Below are positions 21,956 to 32,950 of a stretch of DNA of 64,000 nt, in pieces. A model generated the notes under the pieces. It saw only the letters and a list, made by a program, of their open reading frames with translations, did not search any database and was not told the origin of the DNA. Made by a program: the position numbers and the translations under genes. The stretch is from Eunapius fragilis (Eukaryota; Porifera; Demospongiae; Spongillida; Spongillidae). Position 1 is the stretch's first letter. Each line of letters begins with the position of its first letter. The stretch lies in NCBI GenBank assembly GCA_963681505.1, contig OY811971.1, forward strand, positions 17,562,234 through 17,626,233, read 5' to 3'.

Positions 21956-23140
21956 TAGTGGGGCACAGATCACATACAAGCAGTTAAATGGAACAAAATG
22001 CTTGTGTATATATGGGTGAAGATATGTATGTGCATGTGTGTGTGTTTGTACAATAATACGCCATACAATGGTGTACTAGTAACAATGCATGTGTGTGCAA
22101 AAGTTCACAAGGACGTGTAAACCAAGATGAGGACCTATGCCCTTGTCTCAGCACCATTCTGGTTTTCTTGGCCAATCTATAATGCGAGCATATCACCGTA
22201 CTTCATTGAGCAGCTATTTTGCAGTAACCTTCTCTAGTGAGGTAGACATTCAGCTGGACGGGTTTTTCTAGTTTTAACGCACACCTGGGCCACCACCACC
22301 ACTACATCATCATCATCATTATCATTACTTCCATTGCAATTAACACCTTCATTACCACCATCACTTCACCTTGGACTCGCCGTCATCAAATTTATTGTCA
22401 ACATCGTTGTCGTCAATCATAACCATCGAAATTGCCATAATTACCATCGTCATCAGCATCAACGCTCTCAACCATGCACGCCGTCTTCGTCCTCGACCTG
22501 AATATCGTACCGGCCTAACCGTTGCAACCAAATTAACGAGTCGGCTCGTCTCCACTCGTGTTATACGGCGCCATGCTGCCTTATCTGTGCCTACATCGAA
22601 GAACGTTGACAATCTTACCGTATGCTGTACAGCAAATCAACGATCGATGTGCAACGCCATCACGCAATAGGGTCTTGTAGGCGTGGTAATAGGTTATCAA
22701 CAGGAAGAGATTAATATTCATGATGTCTCTGGCCATAGAATGGCGCGAATCGAGCGGGAAATATGTCCCTACTTTGCAAAGCAATATCTTTGTAACGGGT
22801 AATGTAAAAATTAACGAACAGGACAAATCGATAGGCACAGGATCCCTCTACGTATAAATCAATTTTGGAATGAATTGAGATTTCCTGCCGAAAGATATGG
22901 GGAGTTTGAACCCCAAGGGGTATCGGACATTGCGACACTGGCATGGAGCATGTTCAAGATCCCAAAATGTTTTTTATCATAGAGAAATGCTGTATTATGA
23001 AGTGCTGAAAATAGGAAGGCGGTAGCGTTAACCGTTCGGAAGTTATAGCATTTCAAACGTGGTGCATTTCTATTATGCTTTTTTATAATACACGCTAGGT
23101 CCCTTTTCTCGGAAACTTTCCCATATATATATATATATAT
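21956..23140 (-). repeat. Right distal arm of the giant foldback
   Basis: Reverse complement of 14683-16310 minus the 443-bp MITE. ORFs here mirror those of the left arm and are explained by the repeat. An (AT)n run ends the arm. Confidence 0.85.
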
Positions 23141-23142
23141 AT

Positions 23143-23392
23143 GGGACAGTGTCCAGCAGAATCACCCTTCTGGCTAGTTTTTCAAGTTTTCAAATTCTTT
23201 GATTTTCCTTGAACACCCTTGAGCTTCTGTCAAATGGTCCTTACGCATCCTAAATCGGACTATCCATCACAAAGTTATTAGGCACTGAATTTATAATTAG
23301 CCATACATTTCAATGCGAGCGTTACTTTTCTTTTGCTTTTTCTGGAAACTTTGAAAAAGTACCATAAGGGTGATTTAGCTGGACACTGTCCC
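23143..23392. mobile_element. 250-bp MITE, family GGGACAGTGTCCAGC, copy 1
   Basis: GGGACAGTGTCCAGCAGAAT CACCCTT at the left and its near reverse complement at the right (AAGGGTGATTTAGCTGGACA CTGTCCC). Flanked on both sides by TATATA. Copies are at about 35590-35815 and 48326-48580. Confidence 0.88.
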
Positions 23393-23459
23393 ATATATAT
23401 ATAGCGAGGATGATTATTCGTATGTGGGTCTACAATTAGGAAATAAAAAAAATTGAAAT

Positions 23460-23511
23460 AGCAAAGCACTGATGTTGATGAGTGAATGACTGACTGCTTA
23501 TGGTGTGTGTG

Positions 23512-23547
<36 letters not shown>

Positions 23548-23724
23548 TGCATGTGTGTGTATAAGTGCACATTGCAACACTATTCCCAGCTAAATATAAA
23601 TACTAGCCTGGAGTATCTTCTGAGAAAACCTCACTTTCATTCTACCCTGAGCCTAAATGTCTGGGAAAGCCTTGCCTCCATTTAACTCATTCCCTCACTT
23701 TCGGTCATACCCCATCTAACATCG
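23460..23724. other. (GT)n run and spacer, no gene seen
   Basis: A GT-rich microsatellite lies at 23502-23545. Nothing else recognised. Confidence 0.5.
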
Positions 23725-23850
23725 ATTTTACCAGAGGGAAATGATGTAGTATGAAGTGTTGAAAATAGGAAGTCAATAGCATTTACGGTTCGGGAAATGT
23801 AGCGATTTCAAAGTGAATCATTTTTATAACTTTATATATATATATAAACG
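23725..23850 (-). repeat. Diverged partial copy of the foldback terminus
   Basis: ATGAAGTGTTGAAAATAGGA AG and CGGTTCGG..ATGTAGC.ATTTCAAA parallel 22990-23075 in the right arm, in the same orientation, with an (AT)n end at about 23837. Confidence 0.6.
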
Positions 23851-24029
23851 TGATACGCCATTTTCGTGTGAACTGTCCCATATGATACTATTTTTATAAA
23901 CTGTTATGTGCGTGTGAATCACCAATAGTGTTCGAAGTAGAACTTCGAACAGATAATGATTTCCTACTCAGCTAGGTCCAAGAACTTAGGTGAACCTGGG
24001 GCTCAGTCCACAGCCACTGGGGCATGAAC

Positions 24030-24160
24030 AAGGACGTGTACCCCCATCCCCTCCCCCCACAACACCCAACACCCTCCTCCCACACCATCCCCCCAACAAC
24101 CTCCTCTCACAACACCCTCGTCCCACAACACCATCCACCATAACACCCTCCTGATCAGCT
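24030..24160 (+). repeat. C-rich degenerate minisatellite
   Basis: Repeated CACAACACCCTCCTCCCA-type units, about 16-18 bp each. Confidence 0.75.
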
Positions 24161-24469
24161 TACATGTACATGTACCTCCCTCCTGGGTCAGGGACCATGA
24201 GCTGTCAGCAGAGCCTGCAGAGTTCAGTGAAGTAACACTGTAAAAGTACTCTGGTGGTGAGGATGGATGGCCAAAGTCAATGATTACCGATTACCACACC
24301 ATACATATGTACACACACACACATTGGATTGTGTATACAGCTACACTATTGCCATGGTTACAGCAAAACTCTACATGTAGTACACAAAACAAGCCCAAAT
24401 ACAGACCCCAATTTATAGTTTCTACCACGAATACAGGTATACAAAAGCATCACAGCAGCTCACCAGTGA

Positions 24470-26380
24470 AGGAGTTCAGACCATTATCATTCAGTGATGT
24501 CTGTAGGTACACTAGTCACAGGCACTTGAAGGCTGCACAGGGTCCCCAGAACACACTACAAACCTCACAAACTGTGAGGCAACCACCTCCACTTGGACCG
24601 AAATACCATTCAGGAGGGGATAAGACACATGCTGTAAGGGGTTGCAATGCCATATCTCCTCGATGTGCTGGGAAATCCCTCAAAGTAGACTTTCGTGGTC
24701 AGCAGTGGGACACAATCATGGCAGTGATGGCCGCCGTGTGCATGTACCCACAGTGACGTAGAAGGTATTAAAGGCCTGCTCAAACAGCACCACATTCCCC
24801 TGGCCATCACAGAGGTTACTGCCCACAGAAGGGGACTGCACCACACTTGCACCAACGTACAAGCTCAACGTGACCTATGAGTTCTGATGCTCACAGTGTG
24901 CCACTGACCATAGTTGAAGGTTCTGGTACTGTTGGATCCAACGACAGCTGGTCCAGAGCCAACATCAAATATTAACCCGCCATGAAGCTTCACCCCCAGG
25001 AAGTCAGTTATTACATTGCTGATCTGGTTAAAGAGAATGCCGCTGGGGTTGTAGGTATGGAACTGGGCTGTGGCCTGGTTAATAAAACCACAAAGGAACA
25101 TGTGTCCGTTGAATATAGCCAAGCCTGTACAGTCGAAGGAGGTGCCCACATCTCTGAATGGGACTTAATGGTGCAAGGTATAGGCAGTGATGTAGGCAGT
25201 GATGAGGGGAGCATTCCATTGGAGGGACATGGAAGAGGAAGTGGTATTGAGGATGAGGGGGGAGCTTGGTCCACAGTGCTAAGGGTGTGAGAAAGATACA
25301 AAGTGGTTGTCAATGACCACTTGGGGCTTTGTTGAATATAATTGAACACATAACACAACCACACACACATCATGTGCACATGCATGCAAATGCTGCTTGT
25401 GTTTGCTAAGTGTACTTGTAAACTGAATGCTGACTGACATTTTCTTTACGCAGGGCAAGAAGAGAAGGCCATAAAACATGTACCCACAACACCAAATCAT
25501 ACATGCACAGACACACACGCATGCACGCACACACACATAACACACACACACATACAACACACACAACATACACACAACACACACACAACACACACACACC
25601 CATGCACATACATGTACACACACACACGATCCATATACACAACGTATACGTACCACTATCCATTGTTGTGACATAGGCAACACCACCAGTCTGACATCCA
25701 GCTGTGGTGCAAGCCGCTTCCACAAAGCTGTACTGCGTTGACGGCTGCAGGTTATGTACCACGGGACACTGGAGGTTGTGAGAAGGACGTTCCCCAGTAC
25801 GGAAACAGCTTACACATTGTAGGCTGTGATGGGAACTGAGGGGTTAAACTACATCACATTGACAGAGGAAGAGGAGAGTGCCGGAAGCTGAGGGCTTGGA
25901 ACCCCAATGGTGCTGTGAAAGGGACCAAGATGTGACAACTATACACAAAAAAACACACACACACACGTGACAGTGTGCATGTACATGTACATGTATGGGA
26001 GTATGTGTGCGAGTGATACATGTGTGAATGTGAGCATGCATGAATACATTCACATACACACACACAAGTGCCTCACATTGATTTTCATTGCAATACAGGG
26101 GGTGTGGCACCTACATGTACTTACACACAGCATGCAGTGTGCGGGGCTACAAATACAAGTGGTGGTCACAATAAATGGGTGGTGTATATATAATAATCAC
26201 TTCCAAAGGGTGGGGTTTCCCCAAGAAAAGTGCCCCCATATCCCCCACATCATACTGAATCAGCAGGCTGTTTGGATAGGACAGTGCAGTCACAGCCTTC
26301 AGAGCAGTAACATTGGGAGCAGCCTGGGATATGGGCATGGCTTGTAATGTCTTCAAGCTGCATGATTTGCTTTGGTCACA
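24470..26380 (-). pseudogene. Usherin-like laminin G / fibronectin III fragment, decayed
   Basis: Read on the minus strand: an FN3 start near 26375-26225 (AAPNVTALKAVTALSYPNSL LIQYDV); a second FN3 at about 25910-25665 (SVPWY, LQPSTQYSFVEAACTTAGC, ending VTTMDSG before a GTACGT donor) containing in-frame stops, one at the position normally Trp; a laminin-G domain from 25149 (GLAIFNG, LHGGLIFDVGSG, YGQWHTVSI), then after a frameshift TLSLYVGASVVQSPSVGSNL and a last piece ending SLNDNGLNSFTG with another stop. The combination of laminin G with FN3 is typical of usherin-type extracellular proteins. Stops and frameshifts make a pseudogene likely. Confidence 0.6.
25500..25635 (+). repeat. (CA)n-rich tract inside the usherin-like intron
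   Basis: Imperfect CACACA/ACATACA run. ORFs across it are compositional. Confidence 0.9.
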
Positions 26381-26382
26381 GG

Positions 26383-26858
26383 TGTCACGCAAAAATTGAT
26401 CCGGGTAAAAATTGATCCGGCCGGATCACTTTTAGTTGCAATAATTGATCCGGCCGGATCACTTTTGGCTGCAAAAAGTGATCCGCCTCTGCAAAAAGTG
26501 ATCCGGGTACAAATTCTCGTCGATTCAAGTTTGTTTTGATAATTATATATATACAAATCTTAGCAATATGCTGATCGACCGGGCTCCATTTCATCAGTTG
26601 TTGTTCACTTCTGTATAGGGACAAATCCATTGCGTATATCGATCCTGACGGATAACGGCACGCATGCATGCATGCATGCATGCATGAAAAAACATCCCTT
26701 TTCTGCCAATACATGAACACAAGACAGCTAGGGCCCTGTACATTTAGTGCATGCGTGGCCCGCTACTGCCAAAACTGATCCAGACCTGGTAATTTACGTA
26801 TGAACATATAAGGTACGCCCGGATCACTTTTTGCAGCCAAAGCGGATCCGGGTAATAT
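26383..26858 (+). repeat. Left terminal inverted repeat of the Ginger element
   Basis: Contains repeated GGATCA/TGATCC motifs, including two TGATCCGGCCGGATCA palindromes (about 26410 and 26446), GATCACTTTTTGCAGCC blocks and a (GCAT)n run (26663-26687). Repeats of this kind continue to 26930. They are plausible transposase binding sites. Confidence 0.8.
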
Positions 26859-26930
26859 ATACGTATGAATGTACGTATAAGGTACGCCCGGATCACCTTT
26901 TGCAGCCAAAACTGATCCGGGTAATAAATA

Positions 26931-27485
26931 CCATGAGTGTGTGTATTATACATGCCCGGATCATTTTTTACTCATCCCATATATATATATAGTGGATAAT
27001 TAAATTTAAGCATACTATAATAATGCTACCAAAGCATAATATTTTGGTTCATATACTATTATATTTTTATATTTCCTCCAGCCTTAATTATTATACACAT
27101 CTTTTGTGGTTATTTTTATTTTTATTTTATTATTGTATAATTAATGCAAAACAATACATAAACAGTAATAAATGCACATTTATTATCACTATTATAATAA
27201 CCTTAAAAATCAGTAGTATAAGGTGATTATTGATCATTATAACCGCAAAAGGCACTGATTACACCTTATAATTATGCATGTATGCCCTTCAGAAGTGTGT
27301 GCATATATAATCATAAATACTTATTTTAGAATTTGCTGTCAAATAATATCTCAGTCAATAATGGACCTACATGTGATACATTTATTGAAACCGCAACAAT
27401 TATGCATGAAAATCATAGCTTCTTAACAGTTTCAAAGTGGTTGCTGATATTGGTAATATAAATGGACTCGTTCTGATGTCTGTCA
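26931..27485. other. AT-rich interior, no gene seen
   Basis: Between the repeat-rich left end and the 3' end of the integrase gene. Probably 3' untranslated and spacer DNA. Confidence 0.5.
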
Positions 27486-30376
27486 TTAGTAGTAAGTAAC
27501 CTCTATAGGTGAATGCTTTAGCCATTTGTAGGTTGCTCCTGATAGTGCAAAAACATATATTGCTGTTCTGAGCAAAGATGCTGCTGCAATTATTTCAAAT
27601 TCTGTGGCCCATGTGCCGAGTGATTGCATAATTGTACGTTTCATGTATTGCTCTACTGACTCGTTTCGAGCCAAAAAGCAGGCCAGCTTGGGAGAAGATG
27701 CATTATGTATCATGTAGGATGTAATAAGGAGGCGGAATTCTTGGTGGTCCTGTTGGGATCCTGTTACAGCCAGGGCAATTGACCGAAAAAAACAATTTCC
27801 ATCACCCTTGACCCTTTCAGTTACTGCTGGAGCTTGAGAGACCTTCATAGACGATGGATCACTATGATGAGAATGTTTGCCAACAACTAATTTGATTCCT
27901 AACGTATGACATCTCTCCTCTTGCCAATCACTACATACCGGTAAGTAGCTTATATTCTCCATTTCTTCCCCTTTCAAAATTTCCAAACATGAAGCAGTGG
28001 AGGTTTGATCTAAAAGCTGTTCTCTAAAACATTGTAGAGTGTTCTTATTAACAGACTTATCAGTAAAGAATTTTCTTGCATCTAGGACCCACTGGCAATA
28101 GTCATCCAGATTTAATGGTGACATAAGGTAGTAAGTGTTCTCAAGTACCTGAAGTGACTTCACTGAGACATTGCTTTCCCTGATCCAAATGTTGAGTAGA
28201 TCAATTGATCTCACCATTCTCAATGCATCATCCAGGTAAGAGAAGACTTTTCTTTTGAAAACGTCAAACTCATCATTTAGGTCTTCAGTTACTATAACAA
28301 AATCTCCTCCATACACCTCTCTTAGTGGTGCTTCTCCATAGTACAAACGGTAGTCTATCCACAGAGCAACATCAATATCTTTGCTTAGAGCATATTCTCT
28401 TTGCTCTAAATGTAAGGATATGTCCTGCAGAATGGAAAAATAAAATCTTAACATATGCATTGATTTATAAGTAAAATAGTCACTTACATCAAATTCGTCA
28501 CCATCTTCATCTCCCTTGTAGTGCAATGCACGGGCTCCTGAGCGCCACAAACGAAGCAAATGTGAGCAGTTGATTTGTTTGCTAAGCACTTCAAAATCTA
28601 CATTTTCATAATCATCATTTAATGGTTGCTCATTATGTTCATCTGCTTTTTCTTCTTCTTCCATATTTTTCTCCATACCGTCTTCTTTTGGTTTCTGGTA
28701 TGGTTTCAAATATGCTCCACTAACCCTTTCAACAATTTCAGCAGCATTGCTGGCTAATTGAAGACAATACATCCCCTTGCCATGACACTTGATAATAATG
28801 TATGGGCCTACAAAAGGTGTGTCCAGCTTGCCTCCAGCTCGCTTTCCTCTTCTGAAGTCTTTCTTTATCACCATTTCTCCAACTTCAAATGAATGCTTAC
28901 TTGCATGTTTCTTATCATATGCGTGCTTCTGCTTTATCTGTGCTTGCTGTATAATTTGCTTCACAGACTCAAGTACTTTTAGACGCTGCTCACTCATAAC
29001 ATCAACAACTTCAGCAATTGCTGGCTCTTCTTGGTTCATTAACATCATATCTGGTTCCTTTTCATCAATGTTGATATCAATAGGAAGAATTGCTTTTCGA
29101 CCAAACATCACTTCAAATGGAGAAAAGTTTGTCGACTCATGAACAGAAGTATTGTATGCGTATACACAAGTGTCTAAGTACTCATCCCATATTTCCTTTT
29201 TGTCTTGTACAAACTTCACTATCATGTTCTGTAGGGTCTGGTTAAATCGTTCGTCAAGACCATTTGCCTGTAAAATCATAAGACACAATCAATACATTAA
29301 TAAATTACTGAGGGGAAAAAAACAAGATATTCCTTATGCTTGTTGTGCAATTAAAGCTTAGCTAGAGGATAAAAAGTTATTATACTTGATTTCAATATGG
29401 GGTATACATGAATTTATCATATTGTAACAAACCTGAGGATGATATGGTGTAGTAAATATCCGTTTAATTCCCAGTGCTTCTGCCAAGTGAGTGTCAAGCT
29501 GATTTTTGAACTCTGTCCCATTGTCAGTTGTTAGTACTCTTGGAATTCCCATTCTCATAAATATCTGTATACATTTGAGAAAAAAACGGTCAAGCATTAC
29601 CTATAAACTTGGATAACTATATGACCTTGAATAGAATCCTTGATACACTTTTGGCACACTTATCCGGAAGTGGTACAGCTTCAACAAACTTTGAAAAATA
29701 GTCACTAAGTGTTAAAATGTACCGATTACCCTCTTTAGAAATAGGGCATAATGGTCCTATAAAATCAACACCAACATGAAACCAAGGAGCCTTCACTGGT
29801 ATAGGATTAAGCTGTGGTGTTTCCTTTATTAATGTTCGGTTGACCCGTTGACAAGAATCACATGAATGTATCTAAAAGTATAAAAATGAATTATAGCAAT
29901 TGGATATGAGTTACCATGCATGAACGTGTAATTACCATTTCCTGGACGTCTTTAACAATCCCACGCCACATGTAACGTTCACTGATTCGTTTAATCGTTC
30001 TCCTTTCCCCCATGTGTCCCGCAGTAGGGTCAAGATGGCACGCTGCAAGAATTTGTAGTTGTTCTGCGCGAGTCCTGACACATCGCACCTCAGTAATCTA
30101 TGCAATATGTTAACGCACAAGCGATGTGATTGCTAGTATGTATTGGATACGCATGCAGGCACATGTACAGACCTTTCCTTTCACGATCTTCTTGAAATAC
30201 ATCACTCCATCACGGACAAAAAACTTCCTAGCTTTATTTCTGATCCCTCGCTTTTGAACTTCACTACACTGACTAGGATACTTATGCTCAGTTAGATACA
30301 GAAAGGTATCGTCGATCAAACTTGATTCATTCACACTTGCCGAGCTGTTCAGTTCATCCATTCTCACGTCAAACAA
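27486..30376 (-). CDS. Ginger1 transposase: H2C2 zinc finger, DDE integrase, GPY domain, C-terminal OTU protease
   Basis: Six exons proposed: 30173-30376, 29936-30096, 29647-29871, 29433-29600, 28488-29267 and 27486-28424. Exon 2 has CHLDPTAGHMGERRT and exon 3 IHSCDSCQR, together an H2C2 finger. Exon 3 continues HVGVDFIGPLCPI, exon 4 has the second catalytic block LTTDNGTEF, and exon 5 NGLDERFNQTL with the third acidic site expected just after. GPY/F follows as TPFVGPYIIIKCHGKG. The last exon ends with an OTU-like cysteine-protease signature, VKGDGNCFFRSIALAV...QDH. A 63-nt in-frame intron (28425-28487; GTAAGT...CTGCAG on the minus strand) is likely. No stop or frameshift seen, so it may be functional. 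Exon 1 start is tentative; one donor is GTCTGT. Confidence 0.8.
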
Positions 30377-30521
30377 CCACGTGGTTGCGATAACTAACCT
30401 AGTTAAGCAAAATTCTGTATAATTTGCGAGTCAGATTAAAAAGTATGTTTTTGCTGAAGTTGTCCTGAATATGTTGTTGATCCAGGCATACTTTATGCGT
30501 AGCTTTTGCATATGCATGCAT

Positions 30522-30767
30522 ATTACCCGCGGATCCGCTTTGGCTGCAAAAAGTGATCCGGGCGTACCTTATATGTTCATACGTAAATTACCAGGTCTGG
30601 ATCAGTTTTGGCAGTAGCGGGCCACGCATGCACTAAATGTACAGGGCCCTAGCTGTCTTGTGTTCATGTATTGGCAGAAAAGGGATGTTTTTTCATGCAT
30701 GCATGCATGCATGCATGCGTGCCGTTATCCGTCAGGATCGATATACGCAATGGATTTGTCCCTATAC
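30522..30767 (-). repeat. Right terminal inverted repeat of Ginger, inner part
   Basis: Reverse complement of about 26618-26858, including the (GCAT)n run and GGCCCTAGCTGTCTTGTG block. Interrupted at 30767 by the SWIM/YqaJ element; the outer part resumes at 33027. Confidence 0.88.
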
Positions 30768-30865
30768 ACCTTATTCCTGCGGCACAATGAATAAATTATC
30801 ATGTGCTAGTCATGTGATGTTATTACAAAAAGCGCCGCAGAAAAGGGGCGTTACGTATTCGCAAA

Positions 30866-32000
30866 ATGGCTTCTAACTCAACCCTCGAACTCAACAACTT
30901 GTACAAATTCTATCGGCAATTGGACTCAGTAGGCAAACGGAGATACAGAGAGAAACTGGATATGCTACACTTAGATATGGATCCATATCTTACCGCTCCG
31001 GATGTTTGGATTGGAAGCCCTGAGTCGTGGCCGGACGTCAGTTTTCCTGATATTTGTACATATCTGCTTTTCTCGCCTAGTCCCTGCACTAAAGATGATC
31101 TGAAGGCTTACAAGAGCACCGAAGCTTGGAAGTATGTCACTAGTGGTTATGTAAGCGGAATCAAATTGCTGAAAATAAGTGCAGACTTATGTTTGCTTAC
31201 AGCCAAGGTACAATTAGCATGAAATTAAAATCTGCATGCATTCATTGCATCACACCTGTATTGGTCAAGCATGAGCGATCCACCACTTGTACCCTGGGTT
31301 GGAGTGCGTTATAGTGGCACTGTTGTTTGTGCACACTGCAATTGCATGGCAGGTGCAGGAGAGGCTTGCTCACACATCGCAGCATTGCTGTACTCCACAG
31401 TGGCTAAAGCAGATATGGTAAAGAACACATCGTGTACTTCAGAAAGATGCAGCTGGATTGTTCCATCTCAAAACCCTGATGTAAGTTGCATGTCCTGAAT
31501 TGTACGTCTACCATGCATATATACTTTTTTAGATGTCTTTTGCAAAAAACTGTGACATCCAGTTTGAAAGCCCTATGAAGATTCCACTTCATCCTGTTAG
31601 TTGTTCACCTGTCAATGTTACTGCACCCAATGATGCAGAATTAGCTGCGTTCTTCAAGGATCTACATGAAGTTAATCCAAAAGCAGCTATTCTATCTATT
31701 GTACCAGGATATTGTGACAGCTGTAACCCTACTTCCCAGTCATCACTGCTGCCTCCCCTAATGTCTAGCTATTATAAACCAGAATGTATATCTCATGCAT
31801 TAAATGATCTTATTTTAGAGTCTCATATACTTTTTCAATCCCTTGTTGTTACGAATGAACAAGCACAATGCATAGAAGAAAAAACAAGAGAGCGAAGTAA
31901 GTCAAAATTGTGGCACAGATATCGGGCTGGAAGAATTACAGCTTCAAAGATTAAGATGTGACTCTAAATCCCTCTATTTCACTGGTAAGGAGCATATGTT
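30866..32000 (+). pseudogene. SWIM zinc-finger / YqaJ-like nuclease protein, truncated
   Basis: Exon 1 (30866-~31207) encodes MASNSTLELNNLYKFYRQLD and WPDVSFPDICTYLLFSPSPC. Exon 2 (from ~31269) encodes PLVPWVGVRYSGTVVCAHCN followed by CMAGAGEACSHIAALLY, a SWIM finger (C.C...C.H). Intron 31480-31532 (GTAAGT...TTTTTTAG) joins QNPD to MSFAKNCDIQF. Exon 3 leads to SKLWHRYRAGRITASKIK, the start of a YqaJ-type (phage-recombinase-like) nuclease domain. A one-base loss then makes a TGA at 31960; another frame continues about 15 codons, after which the catalytic core is missing. The SWIM-plus-YqaJ pairing is common in uncharacterised sponge and cnidarian proteins. No catalytic Asp/Glu/Lys triad remains. 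Confidence 0.72.
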
Positions 32001-32007
32001 ATGAAGT

Positions 32008-32950
32008 TCACATCACAGTGTTGCTAACATGATGCACCCCATGACTATCACATCTGCACACACAATGGCTTTCTGTCTGTATGCTAACATCCACACCACT
32101 GGGGATGGATTCAGTGTTGCACCAATCACTGATTGTCTGAACACCTACATCATTTCTTCTCACTACATCATCACACATGATAGGTATGTTAGGCATCAGT
32201 ACACCACCATGTTCTGACACAGCTGGTTCCAAAGTAGGAAAACTATTTGGAGTTGCTGGCACTTGAGGATGTATTCCTTTCATTCTTGACCCTACACCAT
32301 CTAGATTTTTTTTGGCTTTCTTGGTGGCATTGTCCACCTGTAAAAAAGCCAATATATGTGAGCTTAGTGTCAACGTTAAAAGTATACTGGTAAGTAGATT
32401 AAGTATATTTCTCGAACTCTTTTACACAGTTGAAAGAACTACTTACAATTACAATTAATTGATTTCTTATAAACTTTATGACCACCTTCAGGACGAGTTT
32501 AAAAGGCTACAGAGCTGCTATTAGCATATTCAGTCAGTAAAAACATCTAAGAATATGGAACTATATAAATATGCAACAACTGATACTGGGCGTCATCAAG
32601 AATGAGCGCACAAATATGCACCTTTGGTTACGCTTATTTCGTCTTGTATTTTCTATAAATCTGCCAGCGATATGTTTTGCACGTGCTAAAGTATATATTC
32701 AGTCAGAGAAATCATCAACCTACTATTTAAATGTTGTTTCATCCTGCTGTGCAAAACTATGGGCCTACAGATGAGCGCACAGATTTACCATCGCTACACG
32801 GCCCATTGAATATTGGGGTAAAACGCTTGCCACCTCTTCAATACGTCGCAGGAGACTTACTCTGGATCCTTCTAAACGGCGATAGTGGTAATGGTCGCTC
32901 TTCTGGCTTTGTTTCGTGAGTTTTCTTTTTTGGTCGTCTATGTCTCCACA
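32008..32950 (-). pseudogene. Minus-strand ORF pair of unknown function in the same element
   Basis: A likely exon at 32008-32340 (acceptor TTTTTTACAG) encodes VDNATKKAKKNLDGVG...GVQTISDWCNTES...VSIQTES. An upstream ORF at 32765-32959 is basic (QKRKLTKQSQKSDHYHYRRL). I do not recognise a domain. Convergent with the SWIM-YqaJ gene; the truncation of that gene at 32000 meets this exon's 3' end, suggesting an internal deletion. Confidence 0.35.

Larger units (their letters stand above)
14683..23140. mobile_element. Giant foldback element (8.5 kb) with minisatellite-bearing arms
   Basis: The left arm (14683-16310) is the near-perfect reverse complement of 21956-23140 except for one inserted MITE. 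The 27-bp minisatellite follows inward on both sides in opposite orientation (16311-17345 and about 18770-21955), and a proximal unique segment is again inverted (17346-17525 versus about 17890-18095), placing the symmetry centre near 17.7 kb. Drosophila Foldback/Galileo elements also have long inverted arms built of tandem repeats; that analogy is inference. No transposase is present. Both outer ends abut (AT)n, so no target duplication can be read. Confidence 0.85.

Noticed and set aside
15646..22612. ORFs conserved between the two foldback arms (for example an 83-codon ORF at 15646 and 22361)
   Set aside because: The arms are almost identical at the DNA level in coding and non-coding parts alike, so conservation does not show coding selection.
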